A DNA stretch of 64,000 nt from Chryseobacterium camelliae. Lineage in GTDB: Bacteria; Bacteroidota; Bacteroidia; Flavobacteriales; Weeksellaceae. The notes under the pieces are model-generated. The model made no database searches and was not told the origin of the DNA. It saw only the letters and a program-made list of their open reading frames with translations. Position numbers and translations under genes: made by a program. Shown piece by piece: positions 37,516 through 46,610 of the stretch. Each line of letters starts with the position of its first letter. Position 1 is the first letter of the stretch. The stretch spans positions 2,108,001-2,172,000 of the forward strand of contig NZ_CP022986.1 in the NCBI RefSeq assembly GCF_002770595.1, written 5' to 3'.

Positions 37516-39144
37516 TTATTTCACCAGCACTTTATAGGATTTTACGGCTGATCGGGTTTCTACCTTAATGATATAAAGTCCCGCAGGCAAAGCATTGGCA
37601 ATTTCCACATTGCCTTTGAACTGGCCGCTCTTAATCAGCTGCCCCTGAGCGGAGAACACACTATATGTTCCTTGCTGCTGAGATCTTATGGTAAGGCTTT
37701 CACCGGATCTTACCGGGTTAGGGTAAATCTTAATATCATCAGCTGCTGCAGTGACACCTGCATCCAGAGCTTTGGATGTCTTCATCTGGGCATTTTTAGC
37801 CTGTACTGCATAAGGAGACAGCGGAGAATCCGGTGCACCTCTCTGTACAAGATCTGTATCTACCACAGCCTGGATGCCATCTTTATCCTGATCATTGATC
37901 CTGGAAATAAATCCGCCGCCAAGATCATCGAGATCACTCTTACCGATTGCATACAGATCATAATCTGAACCGTTGGAAGTAAGATCCAGGAAGTCCGGCT
38001 TATCGTCTCCATCTGTATTTTTAATCGGATACTTCATTATGCCTGAATCCGGAGATGTTTCCAGGATATCAGCAATACCGTTTTGACCTACGGCTACATT
38101 AGCATCAATAACACCATTACGGTCTGCATCGATCTGATCGATAACCGAAACAGGAATGCCTGCTTCAAACAGATCCAGTATACCGTCATTATCGGAATCC
38201 AGGTCACGGTAGTTCGGAACGGAATCGCCAAGCACAGGAACCAGCAAAATATCTCCTTCCGCATCATCATCTTCATATTTTCCATTTGCGTCCGCATCCT
38301 CTATTGAATCCGGAATACCATCGTTATCGGAATCCAGGTCGCAGGCATCTACAATTCCGTCTCCATCGGTATCCAGAACCGGAGACTTGTCACTGACCAC
38401 TGTACAGCCTTCAGCACAATCCGGGATACCATTTCCGTTGTTATCAATGCTGTCATTGCCGTTCGGGCACTGATCAAAGCAGTTCGGAACACCGTCATTG
38501 TCATCATCCCGGCTCGCAAAAGCATTGTAGATATTGTAACTCTGAGGAATACGCAGTGCACTTCCACTCTTAAACGTAATCTTCATCCTGTTAAAAGGCT
38601 TGGTTGACTTCCCGCCTACATAAAACTTATTGGAATCTACAGTAAAGAAGTTTCCGCTGAAAAGGCTTCCGGCACCGGTAAAGGTTTCCGTCACGGTATT
38701 GCCGTTGTAAAAAGTCACCGTAATATTTTCTAAAACACTGATCCCGATCAGGTTCCCTGCTTTTTCAAGCGTGAATCCGGCATACGTATTGGCAGGCAGC
38801 ATGGTGCTGGTACTCACGGTAGCATATGCGGAGAAAATACTGAACAGGGAGGCTGCCGGCACAGTAGCCGTTGCATAATTGGACGGGTTATTGTCCACAA
38901 TAGCTTCCGGGTTGGTCAGTTTCGCTACGATAATTCCTAAAAAGCCAGGTCCTGATGTCCAGTTGTTCCCGGTCACAATATTTCCTGTAATAGCGGAACC
39001 ACTGGTCTGGATCTTATCATTACATTCGCAGGTTACAGGCTCTTCAAAGGCATAATATACTTTCAGCGCCCCAAAATTGACACCGGCCGTCTGGGTTATT
39101 TTCAAACGCACTTCATTAAACGGCTTGGTCGTGGTAACCGTCAC
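37516..39144 (-). CDS. C-terminal part of an interrupted T9SS surface protein
   Basis: A 542-residue frame in the same phase as the upstream gene, separated from it only by TAG at 39148-39150 and an AAA codon. It starts at a GTG that would continue the same protein, and has no signal peptide of its own. It holds half of a beta module (KPFNEVRLKITQ, VYYAF), a further module ending KPFNRMKITF, thrombospondin type 3-like calcium repeats (DDDNDGVPNCFDQC, DTDGDGIVDACDLDSDNDGIPD, DLDSDNDGILD) and an intact type A sorting domain (IYPNPVRSGESL, ALPAGLYIIKVET, SYKVLVK). Without a signal peptide it could not reach T9SS, so it is probably a broken gene or a read-through product. Confidence 0.75.
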   Translation of the reverse strand: MTVTTTKPFNEVRLKITQTAGVNFGALKVYYAFEEPVTCECNDKIQTSGSAITGNIVTGNNWTSGPGFLGIIVAKLTNPEAIVDNNPSNYATATVPAASLFSIFSAYATVSTSTMLPANTYAGFTLEKAGNLIGISVLENITVTFYNGNTVTETFTGAGSLFSGNFFTVDSNKFYVGGKSTKPFNRMKITFKSGSALRIPQSYNIYNAFASRDDDNDGVPNCFDQCPNGNDSIDNNGNGIPDCAEGCTVVSDKSPVLDTDGDGIVDACDLDSDNDGIPDSIEDADANGKYEDDDAEGDILLVPVLGDSVPNYRDLDSDNDGILDLFEAGIPVSVIDQIDADRNGVIDANVAVGQNGIADILETSPDSGIMKYPIKNTDGDDKPDFLDLTSNGSDYDLYAIGKSDLDDLGGGFISRINDQDKDGIQAVVDTDLVQRGAPDSPLSPYAVQAKNAQMKTSKALDAGVTAAADDIKIYPNPVRSGESLTIRSQQQGTYSVFSAQGQLIKSGQFKGNVEIANALPAGLYIIKVETRSAVKSYKVLVK

Positions 39145-39147
39145 TTT

Positions 39148-39150
39148 CTA
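39148..39150 (-). other. In-frame amber codon splitting the surface protein gene
   Basis: The codons around the stop read GGT AAG TAG AAA GTG on the minus strand. The frame is the same before and after, and conserved module motifs continue on both sides, so a single base change from a sense codon explains the interruption. Confidence 0.8.
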
Positions 39151-40110
39151 CTTACCTGTACCGAAACCAAGAACTTTGATATTAATCAGTCCTCCGCCAT
39201 CTAACAGGGTTTTTGAATCCTGAAGCTGGCCGTACAGATAGGTTTCAATGGTAATATTTTTCAGGAACTCGGCGCTGACCAATTTTCCTTCATCATCAGG
39301 TGAGATTACAAATCCTGCCCTGTTCCCGGCAGGATACACCTGATTTTTATCCAGCACCCCAATAGAATACGATCCCAATACTCCTGCAGGAAGCACAATA
39401 GATCCATAAGAATTCTTGTCACCGTCACCAATTCTTTCCCTGTTCTGCACGGATGAAAGCGGAGCAATAAAACTGCTGCTTGCGGAAATGTTTCCGTCTA
39501 CCCCGCTACCGGCAATGATATCATCACAGATCCCGTTATTATCCACAGGAACCTTGGCAGGATCAAATGCAAAGGCATAATACACGTTGAGCGCACTGAA
39601 CAGTGACAGCACATTGGTCTGATACAGCCTTACTTCATTGAAGTCTTTCGTTGTCTTAAAATGCAGGAAAACCCGGTTTTTACTTCCGCCGAAAGCAGGT
39701 ACGGAAAGCAGGGTACCGCTGGTAGTGCTTTCCTGGACGACTCCGTTTTTATACGTGCTAATCCTTAAGGAACTCAAAAGGTCAAGCGTGAAAAAACTGG
39801 TTCCCAGATCCACATTGAAGCCGGTAATATATCCCGCAGGATAAACTGTATTGTTATTTTTAACGGAAATCCCGTTTCCGCTGACAACGGATATAAAGTT
39901 TCCTAAGTTAACATTGTTATTAAGGTCTGCATCAACGACTGCGTTCATGTTCCCGTTATAACATGCTAAACAAATCCCTGAGTTATTGACAGGTTTTGCT
40001 TCTACTCCCAATCCACGGATGGGCTCATACCCTTGCTGTGAAAATACTGTTGCCGACATCAGGAATGCCATGAGCATTGCCGAGAGTCTCTCAAATAATT
40101 TTTTTGTCAT
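39148..40110 (-). CDS. N-terminal part of an interrupted T9SS surface protein
   Basis: A 320-residue frame with signal peptide ending MSATVFSQ and two modules of the same beta repeat that continues downstream (VYPAGYITGFNVDL, KDFNEVRLYQTNVLSLFSALNVYYAF, then VYPAGNRAGFVISP). It stops at TAG (39148-39150) in the middle of the second module, after NIKVLGFGTGK, and resumes in the same frame. It therefore lacks a sorting domain. The two parts would together encode about 864 residues. Confidence 0.75.
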   Translation of the reverse strand: MTKKLFERLSAMLMAFLMSATVFSQQGYEPIRGLGVEAKPVNNSGICLACYNGNMNAVVDADLNNNVNLGNFISVVSGNGISVKNNNTVYPAGYITGFNVDLGTSFFTLDLLSSLRISTYKNGVVQESTTSGTLLSVPAFGGSKNRVFLHFKTTKDFNEVRLYQTNVLSLFSALNVYYAFAFDPAKVPVDNNGICDDIIAGSGVDGNISASSSFIAPLSSVQNRERIGDGDKNSYGSIVLPAGVLGSYSIGVLDKNQVYPAGNRAGFVISPDDEGKLVSAEFLKNITIETYLYGQLQDSKTLLDGGGLINIKVLGFGTGK

Positions 40111-40143
40111 TGTGTTGTATTTTTATTTAAAATTGTGTTTGAA

Positions 40144-41304
40144 TTAAAGCGTCTGCCAGGCGAAAGCACCGGCTCCGGTCTGTTTGCAGCCTACGAAACT
40201 TCCCGTATTTCCTGACAGTTCATAAATAATGGTTCCTGCATTGGATGCATCACAGGTTGGTCTTGTACTGGCTTTGATAAGGATGGCTTTGCTCACTTCA
40301 AGATCAGCAAAATTATTTGCGCTGGGAACCATATTCACCCCTACATCGGTAATGAAACTCCCTACAGCACCCTGGCCGGAAAAAACATGTGCTGTATTTC
40401 CATATACGGACTGGCTTGCAGATGCCTGTGCAGAAAACCCTAATGCCAGTGCATAACTGCCGCTGGCTGTAGCATTGGCCCCAAACGCTACTGTATTGGT
40501 GGTTGCGGTATTTCCGCTCCCCACAATAATCCCGCCGCTGTTGGTATTTGCATTTCCGAACGTGATCCCCGATGAATTGACAAGATCATTCCCGTTTCCG
40601 AAGATCAGGGTAGTGGCACCGGTAGCAGTATTGCTGTTCCCGATTACTTTGGCACCGTTGGCTACCGTATTTTTCATGCCGATGGCTACTCCAGGAAAAT
40701 TAGCTGCCTGTGCAGACACGGTATTATCCCTTCCTAAAGCAATATTGGAAGAAGTGGTATTCCCAAGAACGTTATTGGATCCCCAGGTAAAAGAGGCATA
40801 CGGTCCGGAGGTATTCGCATTCCCCCCCTGGAAATTCCCGTTGGAATCCAGGATCCCTTTCACATTTTTTTTGGTAGCGAGAATGAGTTTCTGGTCATCT
40901 GCCGTACCCAGGTAATTCCCGGATGTAATGTCTGTTCCCAGTGTAGCTGCGGCAGGAGAAGTCCCTGTATTTCCAGTGGTATGCCAGTCTGCCCCGAACT
41001 GCGACCACTTGGAACCGTCAAAATAGTAGTAGCCTGCGGATAAAACACCGGCAGTCTGGCCGCCGGGATTGCTGTCTGCTGCCGTTACATATACGATAGC
41101 CCCGGTCTGCGAACCGGTATAGGTTTTCTGCCTCAGTTGGTCACCTGAAAGCCTCGGGGCAATAACCCCATCTAACTTTGTTGTTACGGACGGAAAGCCT
41201 ACCACATCAAGGGTAGCCTGAGGATCCGATGTATTGATGCCCACTTGTGCGCACGCCCAGATACTCAAAGACAATGCAGCAATTGTAAATAATTTGTTTT
41301 TCAT
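40144..41304 (-). CDS. Secreted protein with adhesin head-like repeats
   Basis: A 386-residue protein, signal peptide ending SIWACAQ. After an N-terminal segment common in flavobacterial surface proteins (VGINTSDPQATLDVVG), the middle holds many short repeats rich in Gly, Asn, Ala and Thr (IALGRDNTVSA, VAIGMKNTVANGAKVIGNSNTATGA, VAFGANATASGSYALALGFSAQASA). These resemble the 14-residue left-handed beta-roll repeats of YadA/Hia adhesin heads. There is no T9SS domain or autotransporter barrel at the end. It is upstream of and co-directional with the broken T9SS gene. Confidence 0.78.
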   Translation of the reverse strand: MKNKLFTIAALSLSIWACAQVGINTSDPQATLDVVGFPSVTTKLDGVIAPRLSGDQLRQKTYTGSQTGAIVYVTAADSNPGGQTAGVLSAGYYYFDGSKWSQFGADWHTTGNTGTSPAAATLGTDITSGNYLGTADDQKLILATKKNVKGILDSNGNFQGGNANTSGPYASFTWGSNNVLGNTTSSNIALGRDNTVSAQAANFPGVAIGMKNTVANGAKVIGNSNTATGATTLIFGNGNDLVNSSGITFGNANTNSGGIIVGSGNTATTNTVAFGANATASGSYALALGFSAQASASQSVYGNTAHVFSGQGAVGSFITDVGVNMVPSANNFADLEVSKAILIKASTRPTCDASNAGTIIYELSGNTGSFVGCKQTGAGAFAWQTL

Positions 41305-41469
41305 TTCTAATGATATTTGTTGTTTTTATATTCATTCCAAGCCACGCATTGAACCTGTTCTTCCTTTTTTGGGAAAAACAGTAGTAAGACGTTAATGTTA
41401 GGTGGTAGAAATAAAGGTGGTATTACCTGGGACCAGTGAGGGGCCGGTTCCGGGTTTCAGGTATTGCAA

Positions 41470-41910
41470 TTATACCCAAACAGGCAAAGCTGAAAGCTGT
41501 GGCAATGGCAACTTCAGAAAAGCCCTGTGATTAAAATATCCGGTTGTTTCAGATGGACATTCAGCATACAAAGGCATTGCAGAAGATTCCGGACCATGAT
41601 CAGAGGAAAATTCCAGATGCATGTTTATACCTGAATGATCAGCATTGCTGTAAAAAAAAGGATATGACAGTTCCTGGTTAACATGGTTCCGGATATCAGT
41701 AAAGACATACCGTGATACTGAAAACAGGCTGTACGTGTTCCGGCTTTTTGGGTGCGAAATGCCAGGCCGTACAGAACAGGAAAATAATGGATTAACCCAT
41801 TGAAACAATGGTAAGGGATTCAGACGTGTACTTCCTGTATTCAGCGCAGTAAGCATTCCTATTGGACAGAACGCAATATGGCTGTAGGAAAGAAAATAGT
41901 TTCTTTTCAA
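41470..41910 (-). CDS. Doubtful small hypothetical ORF
   Basis: A 146-codon frame starting at TTG, with no recognised domain and many His, Ser and Pro residues. A -7 box TATATTTG at 41938-41931 on the minus strand would place transcription start about 15 bases before the TTG, which gives limited support. Codon use is not clearly biased. It may be a chance frame or a leftover gene. Confidence 0.3.
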   Translation of the reverse strand: MKRNYFLSYSHIAFCPIGMLTALNTGSTRLNPLPLFQWVNPLFSCSVRPGISHPKSRNTYSLFSVSRYVFTDIRNHVNQELSYPFFYSNADHSGINMHLEFSSDHGPESSAMPLYAECPSETTGYFNHRAFLKLPLPQLSALPVWV

Positions 41911-42205
41911 TGTGTGTGTTTTTGTAATGACAAATATAGTAAATTTTCAATAAAAAAAATATTTTAACAATATTTTTTTACAAAATCATTTATTAAAAAA
42001 TAAAATAATCAATAAACAATAGCTAAAAATATCAACTCAATAAAAATAATAAATTATTAATTATTATTTCGTATAGATATTTATTTATACTTATTTATAA
42101 AAATTAAGATTATTATTTTACCTACCACAAAAAAGAAGTATTATTCTTTTATTCAGTACTTTATGCCATGCCGATATCAGTAGTCATATAACAAATTTTA
42201 ATGTT
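41911..42205. other. Very AT-rich intergenic stretch
   Basis: This stretch is almost entirely A and T between 41940 and 42120, with long A and T runs. No gene, repeat unit or RNA was recognised. It separates the adhesin-like genes from the NlpC/P60-like gene. Confidence 0.6.
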
Positions 42206-42847
42206 TCACTGACAATCGGGCTTTTTTTCATTGTAGAAGAACCGGACCTGATCCGTAGGTGAGTCCCAGTCTGGAATATGATGCCGGAAACTGTCACGAA
42301 AGGATTGATCAACTGAATTGTTAGCGGAAGCCTGGATAAGGATCGGACCATTTTCCTGCAGGGCTCCGGCGGACCTGTCGGAAGGCATAACCAATGCAAT
42401 ATGCCCGGGCTTGTGCCTGTCCGGGTTCTGGGCACAGGCCACGACGATATATCCCTGATCAGCCATCTTCTGAGCTTCATACAGTACGTTATGTTCTATG
42501 AGATGCCATCCGGCACTTCCTGCATCCTTTGAATTCAGCCAGCTGTACTGTGCATTGGCCAGCAGTTCCTGGCGGTGTTCAGGCGGCCTGAGAATGTAAA
42601 TTCCCAGCCGTTCACAGGCTGCCGCTACAAATGCGCTACAGTGGGTCCGGATTCCTGAAACAGCATCCGGATCATCCGGTACGCCGGTCTGCCAGTCGAT
42701 ATGCTGTCCGGACAGCCATTTATGAAGGACATCCATGTTCAGATAAAAAGACTTCAGCTTTTGTCCGCAGGAAGATACATGCAAACTATCCTGTGCGTAC
42801 AGCAGTCCTGCAATAAGGAACATCGTTAGTAACAAACTTTTTCTCAT
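42206..42847 (-). CDS. Secreted papain-like (NlpC/P60 or CHAP-like) protein
   Basis: About 213 residues from ATG 42847, which gives the signal peptide MRKSLLLTMFLIAGLLYAQ; the frame continues upstream to 42886. The motif GIRTHCSAFVAAACERLGI looks like the nucleophile Cys at the start of a helix, and KPGHIALVMPSD looks like the catalytic His strand, as in NlpC/P60 or CHAP cell-wall hydrolases. A role in peptidoglycan cleavage is inferred. It sits between the adhesin genes and the rplL terminator. Confidence 0.65.
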   Translation of the reverse strand: MRKSLLLTMFLIAGLLYAQDSLHVSSCGQKLKSFYLNMDVLHKWLSGQHIDWQTGVPDDPDAVSGIRTHCSAFVAAACERLGIYILRPPEHRQELLANAQYSWLNSKDAGSAGWHLIEHNVLYEAQKMADQGYIVVACAQNPDRHKPGHIALVMPSDRSAGALQENGPILIQASANNSVDQSFRDSFRHHIPDWDSPTDQVRFFYNEKKPDCQ

Positions 42848-42943
42848 GAATGGTATGAATACTGGTAAGATGGGAGATCCGTACATAAGTTAAGCGTCAA
42901 ATCGCTTTCATTGCATATTTACCTGCTTACGGTTCTATACAAA

Positions 42944-42972
42944 AAGAGCTGCCCTGAATCAGGGCAGCTCTT
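42944..42972 (-). terminator. Intrinsic terminator after rplL
   Basis: AAGAGCTGCCCTG pairs perfectly with CAGGGCAGCTCTT around AAT, and on the minus strand T residues follow (complement of the A run at 42941-42945). It ends the rplKAJL unit 20 bases after rplL, so little transcription should reach rpoB from it. Confidence 0.88.
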
Positions 42973-42992
42973 ATATGTATCAAGTGAATGAA

Positions 42993-43361
42993 TTATTTCA
43001 ATTCTACTTCAGCACCAGCTTCTTCAAGTTGCTTCTTAAGAGCTTCAGCTTCGTCTTTAGAGATTCCTTGCTTGATAGCAGCAGGAGCTCCGTCTACGAT
43101 ATCTTTAGCTTCTTTAAGACCAGCACCAGTTAAATCTTTTACCAATTTAACGATAGCTAATTTAGAAGCACCTGCAGACTTAAGAATTACGTCGAATTCA
43201 GTCTTTTCTTCAGCAGCTTCACCAGCACCAGGACCAGCCATTACTACTGCAGCAGCAGCAGGCTCAATTCCGTACTCATCCTTAAGGATAGCAGCTAATT
43301 CGTTTACGTCTTTTACAGTTAGGTTTACTAGCGTTTCAGCTAAATTTTTTAAATCTGACAT
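42993..43361 (-). CDS. rplL: 50S ribosomal protein L7/L12
   Basis: A 122-residue stalk protein. The N-terminal dimerisation region ([23 protein letters not shown]), the Ala/Gly hinge ([23 protein letters not shown]) and the C-terminal domain ([40 protein letters not shown]) are all in place. It follows rplJ after 47 bases. It is the last gene of its unit here because a strong terminator lies at 42944-42972. Confidence 0.99.
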   Translation of the reverse strand: MSDLKNLAETLVNLTVKDVNELAAILKDEYGIEPAAAAVVMAGPGAGEAAEEKTEFDVILKSAGASKLAIVKLVKDLTGAGLKEAKDIVDGAPAAIKQGISKDEAEALKKQLEEAGAEVELK

Positions 43362-43408
43362 TGTTGTAATGTTTGTTGTTGATTATTTATTTAATTTCTT
43401 GAGTGTCA

Positions 43409-43993
43409 TTATTCAGCAGCAGGAGTTTCTCCTTCTGCAGCAGCTTCCGGAGCTTCGGTAGCTGGGGCTTCTTCCTGAGCAGGAGCCGCTTCTTCAGCGT
43501 TTGCTTCTGCAGATTCAGATTTGTTTTGAAGAGCAGAAACCACTCTCTGGATTGGAGACTGAAGTAATCCGATGATTTCACCGATCATTTCTTCTCTTGA
43601 CTTGATGTTGGCAAGTGCCGTTAGGTTTTCGTCACCAACATAGAAAGTTTCCTGAAGGTAAGCAGCCTTAAGAGCTGGCTTTTCTTCTTTCTTTCTGAAT
43701 CCCTGGATTAGTTTTGCAGGAGCGTTTGCCGTCTCGGAAATCATCAAAGCTGAGTTTCCTTTGAAAGCTTCAAACATTTCAGAGTAATCTACTCCTTCCA
43801 TTTGCTCCATAGCCTTCTGTAAAAGGGTATTTTTAACCACTTTTACTTTGATATTCTGCTTGAAAGCCTGTCTTCTGAAGTCTGATGCCTTAGCAGCATT
43901 CAATCCTTCAAGGTCTGCAACATATACTACTTTAGCATCCTGAAGCAAATCTTTGATCTCTTGTATCGCTACAACTTTTTGGTCTTTTGTCAT
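43409..43993 (-). CDS. rplJ: 50S ribosomal protein L10 with acidic tail
   Basis: A 194-residue protein, about 20-30 residues longer than many L10 proteins because of a low-complexity Ala/Glu-rich tail from about residue 158 (AEANAEEAAPAQEEAPATEA). The core reads KVVAIQEIKDLLQDAKVVYVADLEGLN, FKGNSALMISE and GLLQSPIQRVVSALQNK. The helix that binds L7/L12 dimers should be just before the tail. It is 18 bases after rplA, with no room for a separate L10 leader. Confidence 0.98.
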   Translation of the reverse strand: MTKDQKVVAIQEIKDLLQDAKVVYVADLEGLNAAKASDFRRQAFKQNIKVKVVKNTLLQKAMEQMEGVDYSEMFEAFKGNSALMISETANAPAKLIQGFRKKEEKPALKAAYLQETFYVGDENLTALANIKSREEMIGEIIGLLQSPIQRVVSALQNKSESAEANAEEAAPAQEEAPATEAPEAAAEGETPAAE

Positions 43994-44011
43994 TGTCTTA
44001 AGGATTTAGTA

Positions 44012-44704
44012 TTAGTTAACAGATTTAGTATCGATTGCAATACCAGGACTCATGGTAGAAGACAAATAGATGCTCTTTACATAAGTACCTTTAGCGGCAG
44101 TCGGCTTCATTTTGATCAGTGTAGAGATTAATTCCTGAGCATTTTCCTTGATTTTGGCAGCATCGAAAGATACTTTACCGATACCAGCGTGGATAATACC
44201 GTATTTGTCTACTTTAAAATCAATTTTACCAGCTTTAACTTCCGTTACTGCTTTACCGATTTCCATGGTAACGGTACCCGATTTAGGGTTCGGCATAAGA
44301 CCTCTTGGTCCTAATACTCTACCTAATGGTCCCAGTTTACCCATTACAGCCGGCATAGTAACGATAACGTCAACATCTGTCCAGCCTTCTTTTATTTTCT
44401 GTAAGTATTCGTCTAAACCTACGTAATCTGCCCCTGCTTCTTTCGCTTCAGCTTCTTTATCCGGAGTTACCAATGCCAATACTTTAACATCTTTACCGGT
44501 ACCGTGAGGAAGGGATACTACACCTCTTACCATCTGGTTAGCTTTTCTCGGGTCTACCCCAAGTCGTACCGCGATATCTACAGAAGCATCAAACTTTGCC
44601 GTGTTCACCTCTTTTACAAGAGCAGAACCTTCTTCAAGGTTATAGATTCTTCCTTTTTCTACTTTGCTTAAAGCTTCCTTTTGTTTTTTAGTCAATTTTG
44701 CCAT
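44012..44704 (-). CDS. rplA: 50S ribosomal protein L1
   Basis: A 230-residue L1 protein with [24 protein letters not shown] at the start, the signature [29 protein letters not shown] and the C-terminal [18 protein letters not shown]. It is 11 bases after rplK. L1 can repress its own operon by binding the mRNA leader in many bacteria; the leader here is the 93 bases upstream of rplK. Confidence 0.99.
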   Translation of the reverse strand: MAKLTKKQKEALSKVEKGRIYNLEEGSALVKEVNTAKFDASVDIAVRLGVDPRKANQMVRGVVSLPHGTGKDVKVLALVTPDKEAEAKEAGADYVGLDEYLQKIKEGWTDVDVIVTMPAVMGKLGPLGRVLGPRGLMPNPKSGTVTMEIGKAVTEVKAGKIDFKVDKYGIIHAGIGKVSFDAAKIKENAQELISTLIKMKPTAAKGTYVKSIYLSSTMSPGIAIDTKSVN

Positions 44705-44715
44705 TTCTCTAAGTT

Positions 44716-45162
44716 TTAAGCGTTAAAAGTTGGTTTAGTTCCTGTTACTCTTAATCCCATCGATCTGGCAGTACCTGCAACCATAGAAACGGCAGAATCC
44801 ATTGTGAAGCAGTTAAGGTCAGTCATTTTATCTTCAGCGATTTTCTTCACCTGTTCCCAAGATACAGAACCTACTTTGTTTCTGTTCGGTTCACCGGATC
44901 CTCCTTTGATCTTAGCTGCATCCATTAACTGAATTGCTGCAGGTGGGGTTTTAATTACGAATTCAAAAGATTTGTCCTCGTATACTGTAATTACTACAGG
45001 TAAAACCTGACCTGGCTTGTCCTGGGTTCTTCCGTTAAATTGCTTACAAAACTCCATGATGTTCACACCTGCAGAACCCAATGCTGGACCTACTGGTGGA
45101 GAAGGGTTAGCTGCGCCACCTTTCACCTGAAGCTTTACCATTTTAAAGACTTTTTTAGCCAT
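44716..45162 (-). CDS. rplK: 50S ribosomal protein L11
   Basis: A 148-residue protein with [21 protein letters not shown] (proline-rich N-terminal loop) and the C-terminal rRNA-binding [24 protein letters not shown] followed by [10 protein letters not shown]. It is the first gene of the rplKAJL unit, which has its own promoter at 45260-45290 because a glycosyltransferase gene separates it from nusG. Confidence 0.99.
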   Translation of the reverse strand: MAKKVFKMVKLQVKGGAANPSPPVGPALGSAGVNIMEFCKQFNGRTQDKPGQVLPVVITVYEDKSFEFVIKTPPAAIQLMDAAKIKGGSGEPNRNKVGSVSWEQVKKIAEDKMTDLNCFTMDSAVSMVAGTARSMGLRVTGTKPTFNA

Positions 45163-45259
45163 TGTTTGTTTTTTAAATTTGAATAATGAATGAATTTGGA
45201 AGCATTATTATTCAGCAGGTTATCCATTCTCACATTAGATAAGCCTGCTTTTCGGATTG

Positions 45260-45290
45260 CAAAAGTATAAAATATTTTTCAATTAGCAAA
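45260..45290 (-). promoter_or_regulatory. Promoter of the rplKAJL operon
   Basis: Minus strand: TTTG at 45290-45287 and TACTTTTG (TAnnTTTG) at 45267-45260 with a 19-base spacer. The start is near 45255, giving a leader of about 93 bases. The promoter begins right after the stop codon of the glycosyltransferase gene. Confidence 0.72.
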
Positions 45291-46532
45291 TTAATCAGCT
45301 GATTTTATTTGTGTTGACTTTAAAAAATACGAACCCATCCATAAAGCAATGACAGAAGTCTGGACCCATTCAAAGTCCAGCTTGAACCTGATGTTTGCCG
45401 CATGGCCGATGAGATACGGAAAGGTAAACCCGGCAAAGACCAGTATAAGCAGAAAAAAAAGCATTCTGTTTCTACGGAAGAAATATACCAGGCTGATCAG
45501 CAATGCGATATTGAGGATCATGACATACAGTTTCCTGCCTATCACAACGGACAGGCTGTTATCGTCAAAGTATTTTTTAGGGACAAACCACAGGCTGATG
45601 ATATTATTTACTGCTTTTTTAACCGGTGCCCAATGATCTTTCCGGATAATCTTTTCTACCTCACTCCTGTAAATACCTTCATCTTCAAACTCATTGTGCT
45701 GACTGATCCGGGCAAAAGTTTCTTTTTTATGCTGTTCCGAAACGAAGCTGTAGTCTAATATCTGGTAATCCGGAATATAGCCAAGGTACATGTTCTGCCA
45801 TACCGGTGATTTGCTGAGTATCACTGTATCAAAAGTGATGTAATTCCGGATGACCCAGGGAGCATAACACAGCGCTGACAGTGAAACCACAACCATAATC
45901 TTCGGAAGGGATATTTTACGGCTGACTAAAAGAACCACCCCCAGCAATGCCATAACAGGAACAGCTACAACCTGGGTTAATGCTACGATGGCGGTCAGCA
46001 TTGAAAATATAATAAGGCCTCTGTTGGAAACACCTTTTCTCCAGATGACAGAATATATATATATCCAACCGATGAAAAGCGGCAGGAAGATATTGGTCGC
46101 TTCCATGATATTGGAATAGTAGAAATATGACGGTGAAAAAATAAAAAAATAAGCAGCCATAAATCCCGCTTCTTTTGATCTGAAATTCTGAAAGATCCCG
46201 ATGAGCAGCACAGGAATCAGGAAATAAAAAAGATGTTGCGTGATGATGATCCAGACTGTTGCGGGACCTGTCCCGAAGACCTTTATATAAGCGCTCAGGA
46301 AAAGAGGATATACGGGAAGCTTGTAGGCAGAACTGCCAAACCTCATATCCATGGCATACTTTCCATAAGCAGCGATGTTTTCAGCGATGGACCAGTCTTC
46401 AAAATGCTCCGCCTTAAAACCGGACTTTGCTGAGAAGACAACCTTCAGGATAAAAATCATCACATTACAGACAAGGAAAAATTTCCATTCCAGGATTTTT
46501 TTTATGAATGGTCTTACTGAAGTGCTTTTCAT
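45291..46532 (-). CDS. Membrane glycosyltransferase (ArnT/GT39-like)
   Basis: About 413 residues with 9-11 membrane helices. It opens with a short cytoplasmic part, a first helix (FFLVCNVMIFILKVVF) and then a periplasmic loop with the acidic FEDWSIAENI and KLPVYPLFLSAYI, as in PMT/ArnT-type GT-C enzymes that use polyprenyl-phosphate sugars. The predicted acceptor is unknown. Start TTG 46538 is possible but ATG 46532 is preferred. It lies between nusG and rplK, an unusual position, with a terminator before it (46560-46589) and an rplK promoter after it. Confidence 0.75.
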   Translation of the reverse strand: MKSTSVRPFIKKILEWKFFLVCNVMIFILKVVFSAKSGFKAEHFEDWSIAENIAAYGKYAMDMRFGSSAYKLPVYPLFLSAYIKVFGTGPATVWIIITQHLFYFLIPVLLIGIFQNFRSKEAGFMAAYFFIFSPSYFYYSNIMEATNIFLPLFIGWIYIYSVIWRKGVSNRGLIIFSMLTAIVALTQVVAVPVMALLGVVLLVSRKISLPKIMVVVSLSALCYAPWVIRNYITFDTVILSKSPVWQNMYLGYIPDYQILDYSFVSEQHKKETFARISQHNEFEDEGIYRSEVEKIIRKDHWAPVKKAVNNIISLWFVPKKYFDDNSLSVVIGRKLYVMILNIALLISLVYFFRRNRMLFFLLILVFAGFTFPYLIGHAANIRFKLDFEWVQTSVIALWMGSYFLKSTQIKSAD

Positions 46533-46559
46533 AGGCAAATGTGCATGGGTGGATACAAA

Positions 46560-46589
46560 AATAAAAAAAGGCAGACAAAAGTCTACCTT
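46560..46589 (-). terminator. Intrinsic terminator after nusG
   Basis: On the minus strand AAGGTAGAC pairs with GTCTGCCTT around TTTT (one T-G pair), followed by a run of T residues. The T run overlaps a -7 box TATTTTTG (46563-46556) that may serve the glycosyltransferase gene. Confidence 0.78.
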
Positions 46590-46610
46590 ACTATATGGAG
46601 TGTTTTTTTA

